Source: Cedecea neteri
GTDB taxonomy: Bacteria; Pseudomonadota; Gammaproteobacteria; Enterobacterales; Enterobacteriaceae
NCBI RefSeq assembly: GCF_000758325.1
Contig: NZ_CP009459.1
Location: 1,550,001-1,614,000, forward strand
DNA: 64,000 bases
Direction: 5' to 3'
This document shows, piece by piece, positions 10,155-18,254 of the stretch (within the stretch, counting starts at the first letter, position 1; each line of letters starts with the position of its first letter). The notes below the pieces were generated by a model. It made no database searches and was not told where the DNA came from. It saw nothing but the letters and a program-made list of their open reading frames with translations. A program made the translations under genes and the position numbers.

Positions 10155-10949
10155 TTACAGGCTACCGGCGATGGTGATGTAGTCGGTATAAAGCTGCGGC
10201 GCGCCGGAGAAGGAAGCCAGTTCTCGCCATTCGTCGTACATCCTTTCGCTTTCCTGATGCTCCTTCACAAACTGCAGAGATTTCTCCGTAGAGACGTCCA
10301 GCTCCGGGTGGAAAGAGTTCAGCGAGGCCAGGCTCTCTATCTCGAGCATCACCAGATATTGCTCGATGCGGTTGCCGCCGGTGCCTTTCAGCATATGGAA
10401 TTTCCAGCCCGGATAGTCGTCAATGCGGTGGACGTTGTCGCGGATAAACGCATCGAAAGTCTGGGGTGAAACGCCCGAGCGTAGCGCGAGATTATGTAGC
10501 CCGACGACGCGTTTAATCGGTTCCTGCCCGTCGCGTAGCTGGTAGTTTGGCCCTTCCGCCAAAGAGCTATGTTCGTTTTCAGCGAGCTGCTGATAGGTGG
10601 AGAAAATCGTTGGCAGCTCGCCAAACGTCGCGAAAGTTTTCCAGGTGTTGATAAGCTCGATACCTGCCGGACGATCGCGCCAAAAAGCACGCGCCAGCTC
10701 CGTTTGTTCCCCCTGGCTATCGATATAGCGCGCGTAGCTGTCGGCATTTTCTGCTTCGTACAGCATCAGATATTGGTTCTGACGTTCGCCGCGCAGGCCT
10801 TTCAGCAAGGTCCAGCGCCAGCCAGGATAGGCCGGGATCTGCACGCCTTTGGCCTGCACAAAGGCTTCAAACGTCTCTTCGGTCACGCCCTTTTTCAGGT
10901 TAAGGCCCACATAGTGAAGGCTGAATACTGCCGGTGATGAGTGACTCAT
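10155..10949 (-). CDS. Double ferredoxin-fold (dimeric alpha-beta barrel-like) protein, copy A
   Basis: A 264-residue cytoplasmic protein without a signal peptide. It consists of two similar halves. Half one has GVTEETFEAFVQAKG then PGWRWTLLKGLRGERQNQYLML (about residues 20-70). Half two has GVSPQTFDAFIRDN then PGWKFHMLKGTGGNRIEQYLVML (about 155-205). The pattern PGW..., KG..G.R..QY...L.E resembles dimeric alpha-beta barrel (Dabb-like) folds. It is a clear paralogue of the protein at 12211-13002. The start MSHSSPAV at 10949 matches the paralogue's start. It is the last gene of the five-gene operon. I do not recognise a characterised homologue. Confidence 0.75.
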   Translation of the reverse strand: MSHSSPAVFSLHYVGLNLKKGVTEETFEAFVQAKGVQIPAYPGWRWTLLKGLRGERQNQYLMLYEAENADSYARYIDSQGEQTELARAFWRDRPAGIELINTWKTFATFGELPTIFSTYQQLAENEHSSLAEGPNYQLRDGQEPIKRVVGLHNLALRSGVSPQTFDAFIRDNVHRIDDYPGWKFHMLKGTGGNRIEQYLVMLEIESLASLNSFHPELDVSTEKSLQFVKEHQESERMYDEWRELASFSGAPQLYTDYITIAGSL

Positions 10950-10965
10950 ACAAACTCCTGTTTCA

Positions 10966-12129
10966 TTAACGCTGGCGAGAAATAAACGGCGAACCTGAAG
11001 CCACAAAGAAAAGCAGCAACAGGGCACCACTGAAGGTCAAACTGAGCCCAATGTGATGGGCGATAAAGCCAATCAGCGCAGGCCCTGCGAGCAGGCCGCT
11101 GTAGCCAAAAAGCGTGACGGCAGGGATGGCGAAATCTGCTGAAACCCCCGGCTGGTTACCGGCGGAGGTGAAGATAATGGGAATAATGTTGGCGAGACCG
11201 GCTCCGACCAGGATAAACCCCGGCAGGGTGCCCCAATGGGTAAAGACGAGCAGGGCAATCCCGGTGCCAGCAATAGCGCAGCCGAGGAGCAGCACGAGCT
11301 TGCCGCCCAGGGCGCTGACCAGACGATCGCCGCTGAGCCGCCCAAGGGTGACGGTAATGGAATATAAGGTGTAGCCGAAGCCCGCGAGCGAAGCGCTCAT
11401 GCCGCGCTCCGAGGTCATAAATACCGCCGACCAGTCCAGCATGGCGCCTTCAAGCATAAAGACGAAAAAGCAAAGTATCGCGATGACCAACACGGGCGGA
11501 TGGCTCAGCACGCGTAGCGTCTCGCCTTTGCCGCTTGTGGCTCCATTTTGTTTGGGCAAAATGTTCCGGGCAGAGGCAGCAAGCAGCAAAGCCAGAAAAA
11601 CGGTGATGGCGCACACGGCAAGCAACGGCGTTGCCCCCAGCCACAGAAAGAAGCTGACGCTGCCCGCGCCGGCAATGCTGCCGATGCTGTAAAAGCCATG
11701 AAAACCGGACATTTTTGCCTGCTCGCTTTCCTGTTCGACCACCACTGCATGGGCGTTCATAGCGACGTCGAGCATGCCGTTGAAGGTGCCGAAGAGCAGC
11801 AAAGCCAACGCCATGGCTTCGCGCTGGTCAAACAGCATCAGCAGCGGTAAATCCGCGGCAAGCCCCAGCACGCTGAGGATCATCAGCCGGCGGCAGCCAA
11901 AGCGTGTAATCAGGCGGCCGGTAAATGGCATAACGAGCATTGAGCCCGCGGCGATGCAAAAGAGCAGCAGCCCTAAAGCGCCGTCGTTGATATCCAGCCG
12001 TGCTTTGGCGAAAGGAATTAGCGGGGCCCAGGACGACATGGCTAAACCGGCCATGAAAAATATGGCGCGCGTGGCGTGCTGTTCCCGTGACTGTACGTCC
12101 GCCAGGGTTGGGGTTGAGTTAATCGTCAT
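10966..12129 (-). CDS. MFS transporter (YbjJ-like)
   Basis: A 387-residue major facilitator protein with about 12 membrane spans. FMAGLAMSSWAPLIPFAKARL opens the first span. GRLITRFGCRRLM (about residues 71-83) is the conserved loop 2-3 motif, and SGFHGFYSIGSIAGAG in the middle recalls E. coli YbjJ. It lies between the two ferredoxin-fold paralogues, 16 bp before copy A and 81 bp after copy B. A position inside a biosynthetic-looking operon suggests export (or uptake) of the pathway's product. The substrate cannot be told. Confidence 0.85.
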   Translation of the reverse strand: MTINSTPTLADVQSREQHATRAIFFMAGLAMSSWAPLIPFAKARLDINDGALGLLLFCIAAGSMLVMPFTGRLITRFGCRRLMILSVLGLAADLPLLMLFDQREAMALALLLFGTFNGMLDVAMNAHAVVVEQESEQAKMSGFHGFYSIGSIAGAGSVSFFLWLGATPLLAVCAITVFLALLLAASARNILPKQNGATSGKGETLRVLSHPPVLVIAILCFFVFMLEGAMLDWSAVFMTSERGMSASLAGFGYTLYSITVTLGRLSGDRLVSALGGKLVLLLGCAIAGTGIALLVFTHWGTLPGFILVGAGLANIIPIIFTSAGNQPGVSADFAIPAVTLFGYSGLLAGPALIGFIAHHIGLSLTFSGALLLLFFVASGSPFISRQR

Positions 12130-12210
12130 AGTAATTTCGTGACTCAGTGTGTGGATTCACTCGCGTGAATGCGTCGTGCCCGGTCCTTCGGGCACGCGCG
12201 GCGGTAAGCG

Positions 12211-13002
12211 TTAATTAAGGCTTTCTGCTACCGAGAGGTAATCGGTATAGATTTGCGGCGACCCGGAAAACGAGGCGAGTTTTTTCCATTCCTCGTACAT
12301 TTGTTTGGTATCGCGGTGCGCCTGGGCGAATTTGGCTGCTTCGTCGGTGGCGATATCCGGCTCGGGGTAAAAGACATCCAGCGCCTCCAGGCTGGCGATC
12401 TCCATCAGCACCACATACTGATCGAGCCGGTTACCGCGCTCCCCTTTTAACAGCCGGAACTTCCAGTCCGGATAATCTTCAATCCGGTGATGGTTACCCT
12501 CGATAAAGCTTTCAAACTGTTCGGCACTGACGTTAGGCCGCAGCGCGAGGTTGTGAATACCAATCACCCGAGCAACCGGGGGCTGCTGCTGGTAGCGGGG
12601 GCCCGGCTTGACGGTACTTTTCTGGTTTTCTGCCAGCAGGCGATAATCGGTGAACAGCGTTGGCAGTTCGCTGAACGTACCGTAGCGGCGCCATTCGGCC
12701 AGCAGCGCCTGTGCTTCGGGATGCTGCCGCCAGAACTCACGAGCTTCTTCGGTCTGGTTGCCGTCTGCGGCCATGTAGCGATCGCGCATTGCCGCATTTT
12801 CAATTTCAAACAGCATCAAATATTGCCCGGCACGTTCGCCGCGTAGGCCGCGAAGCAGCGTCCAGCGCCAGCCCGGATAGCAGGGAATATGCACGCCTTT
12901 GTTCTGCACAAAGGTTTCAAACGCCTGCTGGGTAATGCCCGCTTCGGTATCGATGGCGATGTAAAACAGGCTGAAAACCGGCGTGGTTGAAGAGTGGCTC
13001 AT
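12211..13002 (-). CDS. Double ferredoxin-fold (dimeric alpha-beta barrel-like) protein, copy B
   Basis: A 263-residue paralogue of the protein at 10155-10949, similar over its whole length, including the start MSHSS and the end (SGSPQIYTDYLSVAESLN here, SGAPQLYTDYITIAGSL there). It too has two repeats, with PGWRWTLLRGLRGERAGQYLML and PDWKFRLLKGERGNRLDQYVVL. It starts 3 bp after the radical SAM gene, so translation is probably coupled. Copies A and B may form a heterodimer or act on successive intermediates. That is inference, and no function is known to me. Confidence 0.75.
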   Translation of the reverse strand: MSHSSTTPVFSLFYIAIDTEAGITQQAFETFVQNKGVHIPCYPGWRWTLLRGLRGERAGQYLMLFEIENAAMRDRYMAADGNQTEEAREFWRQHPEAQALLAEWRRYGTFSELPTLFTDYRLLAENQKSTVKPGPRYQQQPPVARVIGIHNLALRPNVSAEQFESFIEGNHHRIEDYPDWKFRLLKGERGNRLDQYVVLMEIASLEALDVFYPEPDIATDEAAKFAQAHRDTKQMYEEWKKLASFSGSPQIYTDYLSVAESLN

Positions 13003-13005
13003 GGG

Positions 13006-14454
13006 TTACTCCTGCTCTGCGTCGGCTGAGATGAACTGGGTGTTAATGATGGCTTCAACCAGCGTGACGCCGATGGGCGTCAGCGTGACTACGCCGTGCT
13101 CAATTACCACCAGTTCTTTTGCCTGCAGCTTTTCCAGCGTCGGTTTGATGATGCGGTTTTCAAAAAAGCTGTTGCCGTTGAAGCGTGTCGCGAACACGGC
13201 GTCGTCCACCGGAATGAGCGTGGAGAGGGCCATTTTGAAGGCGTTAACTTCGCGCTGTTCCGGTGAAATACCGTGGCTTTCTTCGATAGGTAGGCGGCCT
13301 TCGTCGAGGAACTGCTTGTATTGCTTATAGCCGGTGATGTTGATGGCTTCGGCGCGGGTGCACTTCGAACTGCCACCCAGGCCGATAGCAACTTCGGGAT
13401 ACTGCTTGTCGAGATCGGTGATCAGTCCTTTCCACTTTTCAGCTTCCAGGTGGTTCTGGTGGAAATACATCGTGGGGTGTTCGCGATAGCCCTCGGTGAG
13501 GTATTTCTCGACCAGCTCGCGCATTTGATATTGCTTGCCCAGCCCCGGGAACGTCATGTTGTTCATGTTGATCAGCCCTTTTTTCTGCCACAGGCTTTCA
13601 CGCTCGCCGGAAACGCCGGTGCGCGTTTTCATGAACTCTTCCATGTGCAGCTTGGTACAGACGACGTGGGAGAGATCCAGCTCCAGGGTGCGCTCCATGT
13701 CGTACTTCACGTCATCCACGGTTTGGCCCAGCATGCCGTAGATGAGATCGACGCTGACCCACTCGATGCCCTGTTCCCGGGCGCTGCGGATGGTTTCTTC
13801 ACACTCGTCGGCGGTGTGCTGGCGACCACAGGCGGCAATAATGGCGTCGTTGAAGGATTGGGTGCCGAAACTGATTTTGCTGAAGCCCAGCTCTTTCAGA
13901 ATGCCGATGTATTCGCGGTTTAATGTCCCTGGTTCGCCTTCAAAGCGCAGCGTTGCCGCCGAGAAATTAAAATGCGTGTAATAGAAGTCCATCAGCCGAC
14001 GCAGCTCCGGCTCCGGGAGCAGGGAAGGCGTGCCGCCAAAGATATTGAATTCGCCAATTTCCGCTTTTGACAGACTCGGCACTTTTTCCAGCCACATCTT
14101 CGCTTCTTTAATGTTGTAGTCCACCAGATCCCGGAAGACGCCTTCCGCCGAAGGCGATTTTGGATTGAGGATCACCGTTGGATACTGGCAGAAGTGGCAG
14201 CGGTAACGGCAGGTGGGAATATAGGCCCACAGATGGATCTGTTTCGCAGCCCGAATATCGTGCTCCATATCGGCAAAAAACGATTCCAGCGGGTAGTGCT
14301 CAATGTCACCGGGAAAAACATGGCAGCCAAAAGGATCTTTATGGACGTAGTCCAGAAAAGCCTCGTTCTCCGGCTGGAGGAGGAAGTCGTAAACTGCCGG
14401 AACCGGATAAGCCGGGTCGAGATCTTTTAAGGACGCGAGAGCTTCGGTATTCAT
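13006..14454 (-). CDS. HemN-like radical SAM protein
   Basis: A 482-residue radical SAM enzyme. TCRYRCHFC holds the CX3CX2C cluster ligands Cys82, Cys86 and Cys89. The motif NIFGGTPSLL (near 137-146), FEGEPGTLN, FGTQSFN and DLIYGMLGQT follow the HemN order, and the C-terminus (about 400-475) resembles the HemN C-terminal domain. The fourth cysteine of true HemN (two residues after the third) is absent; here the sequence is CQY. So it is probably not the coproporphyrinogen oxidase but one of the HemN-like enzymes (heme-opening HutW/ChuW type, methyltransferases, cyclopropanases). It overlaps the upstream glycosyltransferase gene at TGATG. Confidence 0.85.
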   Translation of the reverse strand: MNTEALASLKDLDPAYPVPAVYDFLLQPENEAFLDYVHKDPFGCHVFPGDIEHYPLESFFADMEHDIRAAKQIHLWAYIPTCRYRCHFCQYPTVILNPKSPSAEGVFRDLVDYNIKEAKMWLEKVPSLSKAEIGEFNIFGGTPSLLPEPELRRLMDFYYTHFNFSAATLRFEGEPGTLNREYIGILKELGFSKISFGTQSFNDAIIAACGRQHTADECEETIRSAREQGIEWVSVDLIYGMLGQTVDDVKYDMERTLELDLSHVVCTKLHMEEFMKTRTGVSGERESLWQKKGLINMNNMTFPGLGKQYQMRELVEKYLTEGYREHPTMYFHQNHLEAEKWKGLITDLDKQYPEVAIGLGGSSKCTRAEAINITGYKQYKQFLDEGRLPIEESHGISPEQREVNAFKMALSTLIPVDDAVFATRFNGNSFFENRIIKPTLEKLQAKELVVIEHGVVTLTPIGVTLVEAIINTQFISADAEQE

Positions 14455-17120
14455 CAGAAAACACCTCCGTTGGCAAAGTAGTTGTGGGCTTCACCGGACT
14501 CGCGATCTTCACAGAAGTACCAGACAAAGCGTTCGAAATCTTTTTCCGCGACGCTGTCAAAGCAGGCCGGAAGCGGTGGCGCAAAACCAATGTCCTCCCC
14601 GACGGCGTTGCGTAGCGCGGTGAATATCTCGTGGCGGAACTCGAAATAGAGCCGGTAGGCCGGCGTTTTGTAGCTATGGATTGGCTTGAAGTCGATGATG
14701 CTCATTTCACGCTTAATAGCGTGAATACGCTGATAAAGCCGCTCTGCAACCTGCGGGGAGAAAAAGGCTCGCACCCGCTCGTTCTCCAGCAAAATGTGCG
14801 GATTCAGCAGGGCCGGAAGCACGATGTTTTTCGGGATGTAGTCCTTGATGGAGTACTCCCAGCCCTGCCTGGCCTGTTCCTCAGTGAGGTCAATCAGCGT
14901 GTTTTTTTGGATTGAGACGTCCGGGCGCACGTCTTTCATGATGATGATGCCGTCGCTGCCGTAGGCGATGCCGTTGATCACATCGTCAATAATGGTGTCC
15001 ACGCGGCGGCTGTTGATCTCCACAAAAGATTCTTTGGCGTAAACCGGTTTGCCGCCCCAGGCGATGATCTTGATGCCGAAATCCCAGTCGTCGGAAAGGT
15101 GTTCCACGAAGCGGCCTTTTTCCAACTGGTAGAAGATCTCGATGCCGCCAATTTTTTCGTACAGACCGCGCTCCACGGCGAAGCCTTTGCCATCCGGGAA
15201 GCCGCCAAACAGCGAGAACGACACGTCGCGGCAGCGCAGGGTTTTTTGAATTTCACGGAAGAGGTTGGGGCGCTGCTGGAATGCTTCTCGGTCGTAGTAG
15301 TAATTGCAGGTGCCGAGATCGCCGTCGTCGGCAATCATTTTTTCTATCAGGGTATGCAGCCAGTAAGGATCCACGGTGCAGTCGGCATCGGCTGAGACAA
15401 TATAGTGTTTATTGCTTTTGCCCAGCCGGGCATCACGCGCCCTTGAGCGCAGGGCGGCGTAATCCATACCGCATTTACGGGCCGATGAGACACCCTGAAT
15501 CTTCTCCTGAATAATGTGCACATCCATCGCCGGATGTTTTTCTTTGAAGAGGTTTATCTTTGCCACGGAATCATCGCGGGAGTTGTTATCCACGATGATC
15601 ACTTCATAAGCGTCATGGGTAACCAATCGGCCATGCGTTTGTTGGTCAAAGAGTGAGGCTAGAACTTCATCAATTCGGTCGCTTTCATTGTAAACAGGCA
15701 GCACTACCGAGACGAAAATGTTATCGCGCATATCTACTCCTGGGGCGGTGATGTTCAGAATGTCCATCACGTTGTTGGAAAGGATGTTTTTGCCGATGGC
15801 GAAGTTCTTAGCGGCTATACGAGCCATTTCAGGTTTATTGGTCAGCAGCAAAAAGACTTCGTTGATAAAGGCTTCGTCAGGCAGGCCGTCCTGCCCGTCT
15901 GAGATAGGCATCACCGGAGCTTCAAAGCCGTGCTGGCCGTAGACTTCCGGGTAGTATTCATAGCGGGTGGTGATGTAGCAGCGCTGGCTGCTGATTGCTT
16001 CTCCAATGGGATTGCCGTAGCTGTCGTAGTCCCATGAAGTCAGGAACGACACCAGGTCGCAGGAATGGTAGAGATCCTCGATGGTGATTTTTCCCAGACT
16101 CATGGGCATGAAGTTGTGATGCAGCGGGCCAAGAAACTTCACGTAGGAAGTGATGTCCAGCTCCTGCGCCAGCTGCTCAAGCTCGCCTGCATGCGTGGCG
16201 TGTTCACGAGGATCACCGGCGATCAAAAGCCAGACGGTTTTATCGATATTGTGCTTTCTGAACAGGTGGTTAAGGCGTTGAACTAAGAGTACGTCGCGAT
16301 CCAGGCGCTTCTGCGGGATGATGCGCGTCGTTCGGGCAATGACTATGTCATCGGCGGGAATATTCAGGGATGCCCGGATGTTTTTCAGCGCCTGTTGCCC
16401 GGTAAAGCTGTAGGTATTTTTCACTACGTGAATATCGACTTCCCGGTGGCACCAGTGTTCCAGCTTTTCTTTGAGATCGTTATTCAGCGTAACGTAGCTA
16501 ATAAAAGGGGATTTGGCAGGTTTAATGGCATGCTTATACGGCGGTAAACCATACTTCATAATATTTTTCTCGCTGTTCCACATGAGGTCGTGATCGCGCC
16601 AGATAACAAAATTCCCTAACTGGTGGCGATGGCCGTATTGTTCGATAGCGAGATAAAGAGCGCGGGTGTAAATGATATTCTCTGGCAGCGTGCCGTTTTC
16701 GACAATGACGGTGCAAATTCGAAGTTGTTCCCATTGAAGTAAAATTCTTTCGGCCAGACTTTGGGCGGAATATTCAACGGCGCGGATTATTTCTGATTTT
16801 TCTTCAAATGAAACAGAAAGTCTTTCACTGATAAGCACCGCATGTGCTTTTTCAATAAACTCCGGGGAATAATGAGGTACAGAGGTAATCTCGCTAATGC
16901 GCGTTAAGGTAAAGGCATCGCGATAAATTTCGGGCTCATGATCGTAAGGCTTATTAAAATTGCCTTTGTCAACCTTAATGTCATACCCAAGATCGAGATA
17001 AGAGTTGATGCCTTTTTGTTTAAGGCTTTGTGATACTTTTAATGCTTCTACCGTAATACCTGAGACGGCAACAGCATCAAAAGAGATAAACATGGCATAT
17101 CTTTGACCATAAACGTCCAT
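14454..17120 (-). CDS. Two-domain glycosyltransferase (GT4-like plus GT2)
   Basis: An 888-residue protein without membrane spans. The first half (about 1-455) resembles GT-B glycosyltransferases of family 4: VAVSGITVEALKVSQSLKQ near the start, RTTRIIPQKRLDRD for nucleotide-sugar binding, VWLLIAGDPR, and DSYGNPIGEAISSQ. The second half is a GT-A family 2 domain starting FVSVVLPVYNESDRIDEVLA near residue 467, with VIIVDNNSRDDS, the metal-binding VSADADC and SDDWDFGIKI. It would transfer two sugars in turn or make a repeated disaccharide. It is first in the operon, and its TGA overlaps the radical SAM ATG. A long structured AT-rich leader precedes it. The acceptor is unknown. Confidence 0.85.
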   Translation of the reverse strand: MDVYGQRYAMFISFDAVAVSGITVEALKVSQSLKQKGINSYLDLGYDIKVDKGNFNKPYDHEPEIYRDAFTLTRISEITSVPHYSPEFIEKAHAVLISERLSVSFEEKSEIIRAVEYSAQSLAERILLQWEQLRICTVIVENGTLPENIIYTRALYLAIEQYGHRHQLGNFVIWRDHDLMWNSEKNIMKYGLPPYKHAIKPAKSPFISYVTLNNDLKEKLEHWCHREVDIHVVKNTYSFTGQQALKNIRASLNIPADDIVIARTTRIIPQKRLDRDVLLVQRLNHLFRKHNIDKTVWLLIAGDPREHATHAGELEQLAQELDITSYVKFLGPLHHNFMPMSLGKITIEDLYHSCDLVSFLTSWDYDSYGNPIGEAISSQRCYITTRYEYYPEVYGQHGFEAPVMPISDGQDGLPDEAFINEVFLLLTNKPEMARIAAKNFAIGKNILSNNVMDILNITAPGVDMRDNIFVSVVLPVYNESDRIDEVLASLFDQQTHGRLVTHDAYEVIIVDNNSRDDSVAKINLFKEKHPAMDVHIIQEKIQGVSSARKCGMDYAALRSRARDARLGKSNKHYIVSADADCTVDPYWLHTLIEKMIADDGDLGTCNYYYDREAFQQRPNLFREIQKTLRCRDVSFSLFGGFPDGKGFAVERGLYEKIGGIEIFYQLEKGRFVEHLSDDWDFGIKIIAWGGKPVYAKESFVEINSRRVDTIIDDVINGIAYGSDGIIIMKDVRPDVSIQKNTLIDLTEEQARQGWEYSIKDYIPKNIVLPALLNPHILLENERVRAFFSPQVAERLYQRIHAIKREMSIIDFKPIHSYKTPAYRLYFEFRHEIFTALRNAVGEDIGFAPPLPACFDSVAEKDFERFVWYFCEDRESGEAHNYFANGGVF

Positions 17121-17521
17121 GGCGACTACCCCTTTGAAGCGAAACTGCTACGCTTATTTGTTGTAAGCAATTGATACATCCCGAATGGCTGCGTTTTCGA
17201 TGACGCCCGAAGCCATTCAGAACCGGCAAAATCAGAAAACATCGCCAGCAGCGGTACCTGCGCTGGCTTTCAAGTGCTGTATGTATCAAAGTGCCTGCAA
17301 GAATAAGCTTGCGGGATAGTTAAACGTTTTGGCGTTTATCAGTATTATATTTTTAGGCCGAGAGAGTTCGCCGGTTTTCTTTAATTTTCCGGTTCACTTC
17401 ATCTGGCATTTTTCTGATTTTGTAATTATCAGTTTTTGATTTTTTTACTGGTGTTGGATTCCGAGAAAAGTTGTTCAAAAGACCACGCAATCTTAAACAT
17501 CTCTATTTTTTACCGTAAAGC

Positions 17522-17533
17522 GGGAACGTTCCA
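17522..17533. promoter_or_regulatory. GGGAACGTTCCA palindrome, possible weak RcsAB-like box
   Basis: GGAACGTTCC is a perfect 10-bp palindrome. It resembles the stronger copy at 17675 and partly fits the known RcsAB box (TRVGAAWAWTSYGR). Function is inferred only. Confidence 0.35.
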
Positions 17534-17674
17534 GTTGGTGAGCGTTATCACACATTCTGTTTTTGTTTTTAAAGCTGAATTTTTAATAACCGGACGAACA
17601 TTAATATACATTTCAGGCCTTTTAAATAATGAATTACGTAAACGTTTAGATACTGATTTTAAAAAATGACAAAA

Positions 17675-17692
17675 ATTGGGAATGTTCCCAAT
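17675..17692. promoter_or_regulatory. ATTGGGAA/TTCCCAAT palindrome, RcsAB-box-like
   Basis: Two perfect 8-bp arms around TG. The central 14 bases, TGGGAATGTTCCCA, agree with the RcsAB consensus TRVGAAWAWTSYGR at 12 of 14 positions. The same GGGAATGTTCCC recurs at 46610, upstream of bsmA. Control of a glycosyltransferase operon by the Rcs envelope-stress relay would make sense, but binding is not shown. Confidence 0.45.
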
Positions 17693-18220
17693 GTGGTGCG
17701 AATTTGCTGCTTCTGTGTCTACTGTTCCGACAGCCACAAGGCTGACATTTGCGAAATATAAAAGGCAATTTACCGCTTTACCCTAATAAAAGAGCGCTCT
17801 CAGATATACCGAACCCTTAACTTTGGTATGGGAAGAGTAAAACTTACACCCGGTATTCGTAACTCATTATAAATATTAGATTATTATTTAAATCATGATA
17901 AATAGTAAGGGCTAGAGGAAACTCAGCCACTAAATATTTACTTACTATATGAGGCTTTTACAGAATTGGAATCGATAGTCTACGCGCGCGCTGATTGAAA
18001 CATTGAATAAAAATTTATCGAAATATTTGAATGAGTTAGCGATGACGCGCATCCTGTGGATGGCCATTAACCAAAGCAAAAAAATGCCAAAGCTAACGAG
18101 AATATATCGAGGCCGCTATTCGTAGGTATGGCAATATTTCACCGTATACAGCGTGTGGTCAGGATGAGGTGTTTTCTACAGAATGCGTTCTGTGAATAAA
18201 TACCAGGGAAGGAAATGAGC

Positions 18221-18245
18221 AGCCTCTTTCAGAGCGAAAGAGGCT
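18221..18245 (-). terminator. Hairpin after yhaK
   Basis: Perfect 10-bp arms AGCCTCTTTC and GAAAGAGGCT around AGAGC, 10 bp beyond the yhaK stop. The T run on the minus strand is weak (CTCATTTCC). Confidence 0.6.
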
Positions 18246-18254
18246 GGCTGTAAG

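Larger units (their letters stand above)
17121..18254. other. AT-rich 1.1 kb intergenic leader upstream of the glycosyltransferase operon
   Basis: No convincing gene is visible in either direction. The DNA is clearly more AT-rich than its neighbours, as is common for H-NS-bound or horizontally gained control regions. Near the operon (17171-17315) it holds several inverted repeats: TTGATACAT/ATGTATCAA enclosing about 100 bp, a hairpin GAATGGCT/AGCCATTC at 17183-17218, and CCTGCAAG/CTTGCGGG at 17294-17315. A TATAAT on the minus strand at 17344-17349 may be a -10 box but has a poor -35. Two palindromes lie farther out (17522, 17675). Confidence 0.7.

Noticed and set aside
17077-17289. Possible 70-residue precursor peptide overlapping the glycosyltransferase start
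   Set aside because: It begins at TTG without a clear ribosome site, and it lies inside hairpins that better explain the sequence. No leader-core pattern of a modified peptide is seen.
17436-17669. 77-residue plus-strand open frame in the AT-rich leader
   Set aside because: No ribosome site, no domain, and an amino-acid mix typical of random AT-rich DNA.
7809-18254. Genomic island with integrase and attachment sites
   Set aside because: No integrase, transposase or flanking direct repeats are visible, so I describe it only as an accessory zone.
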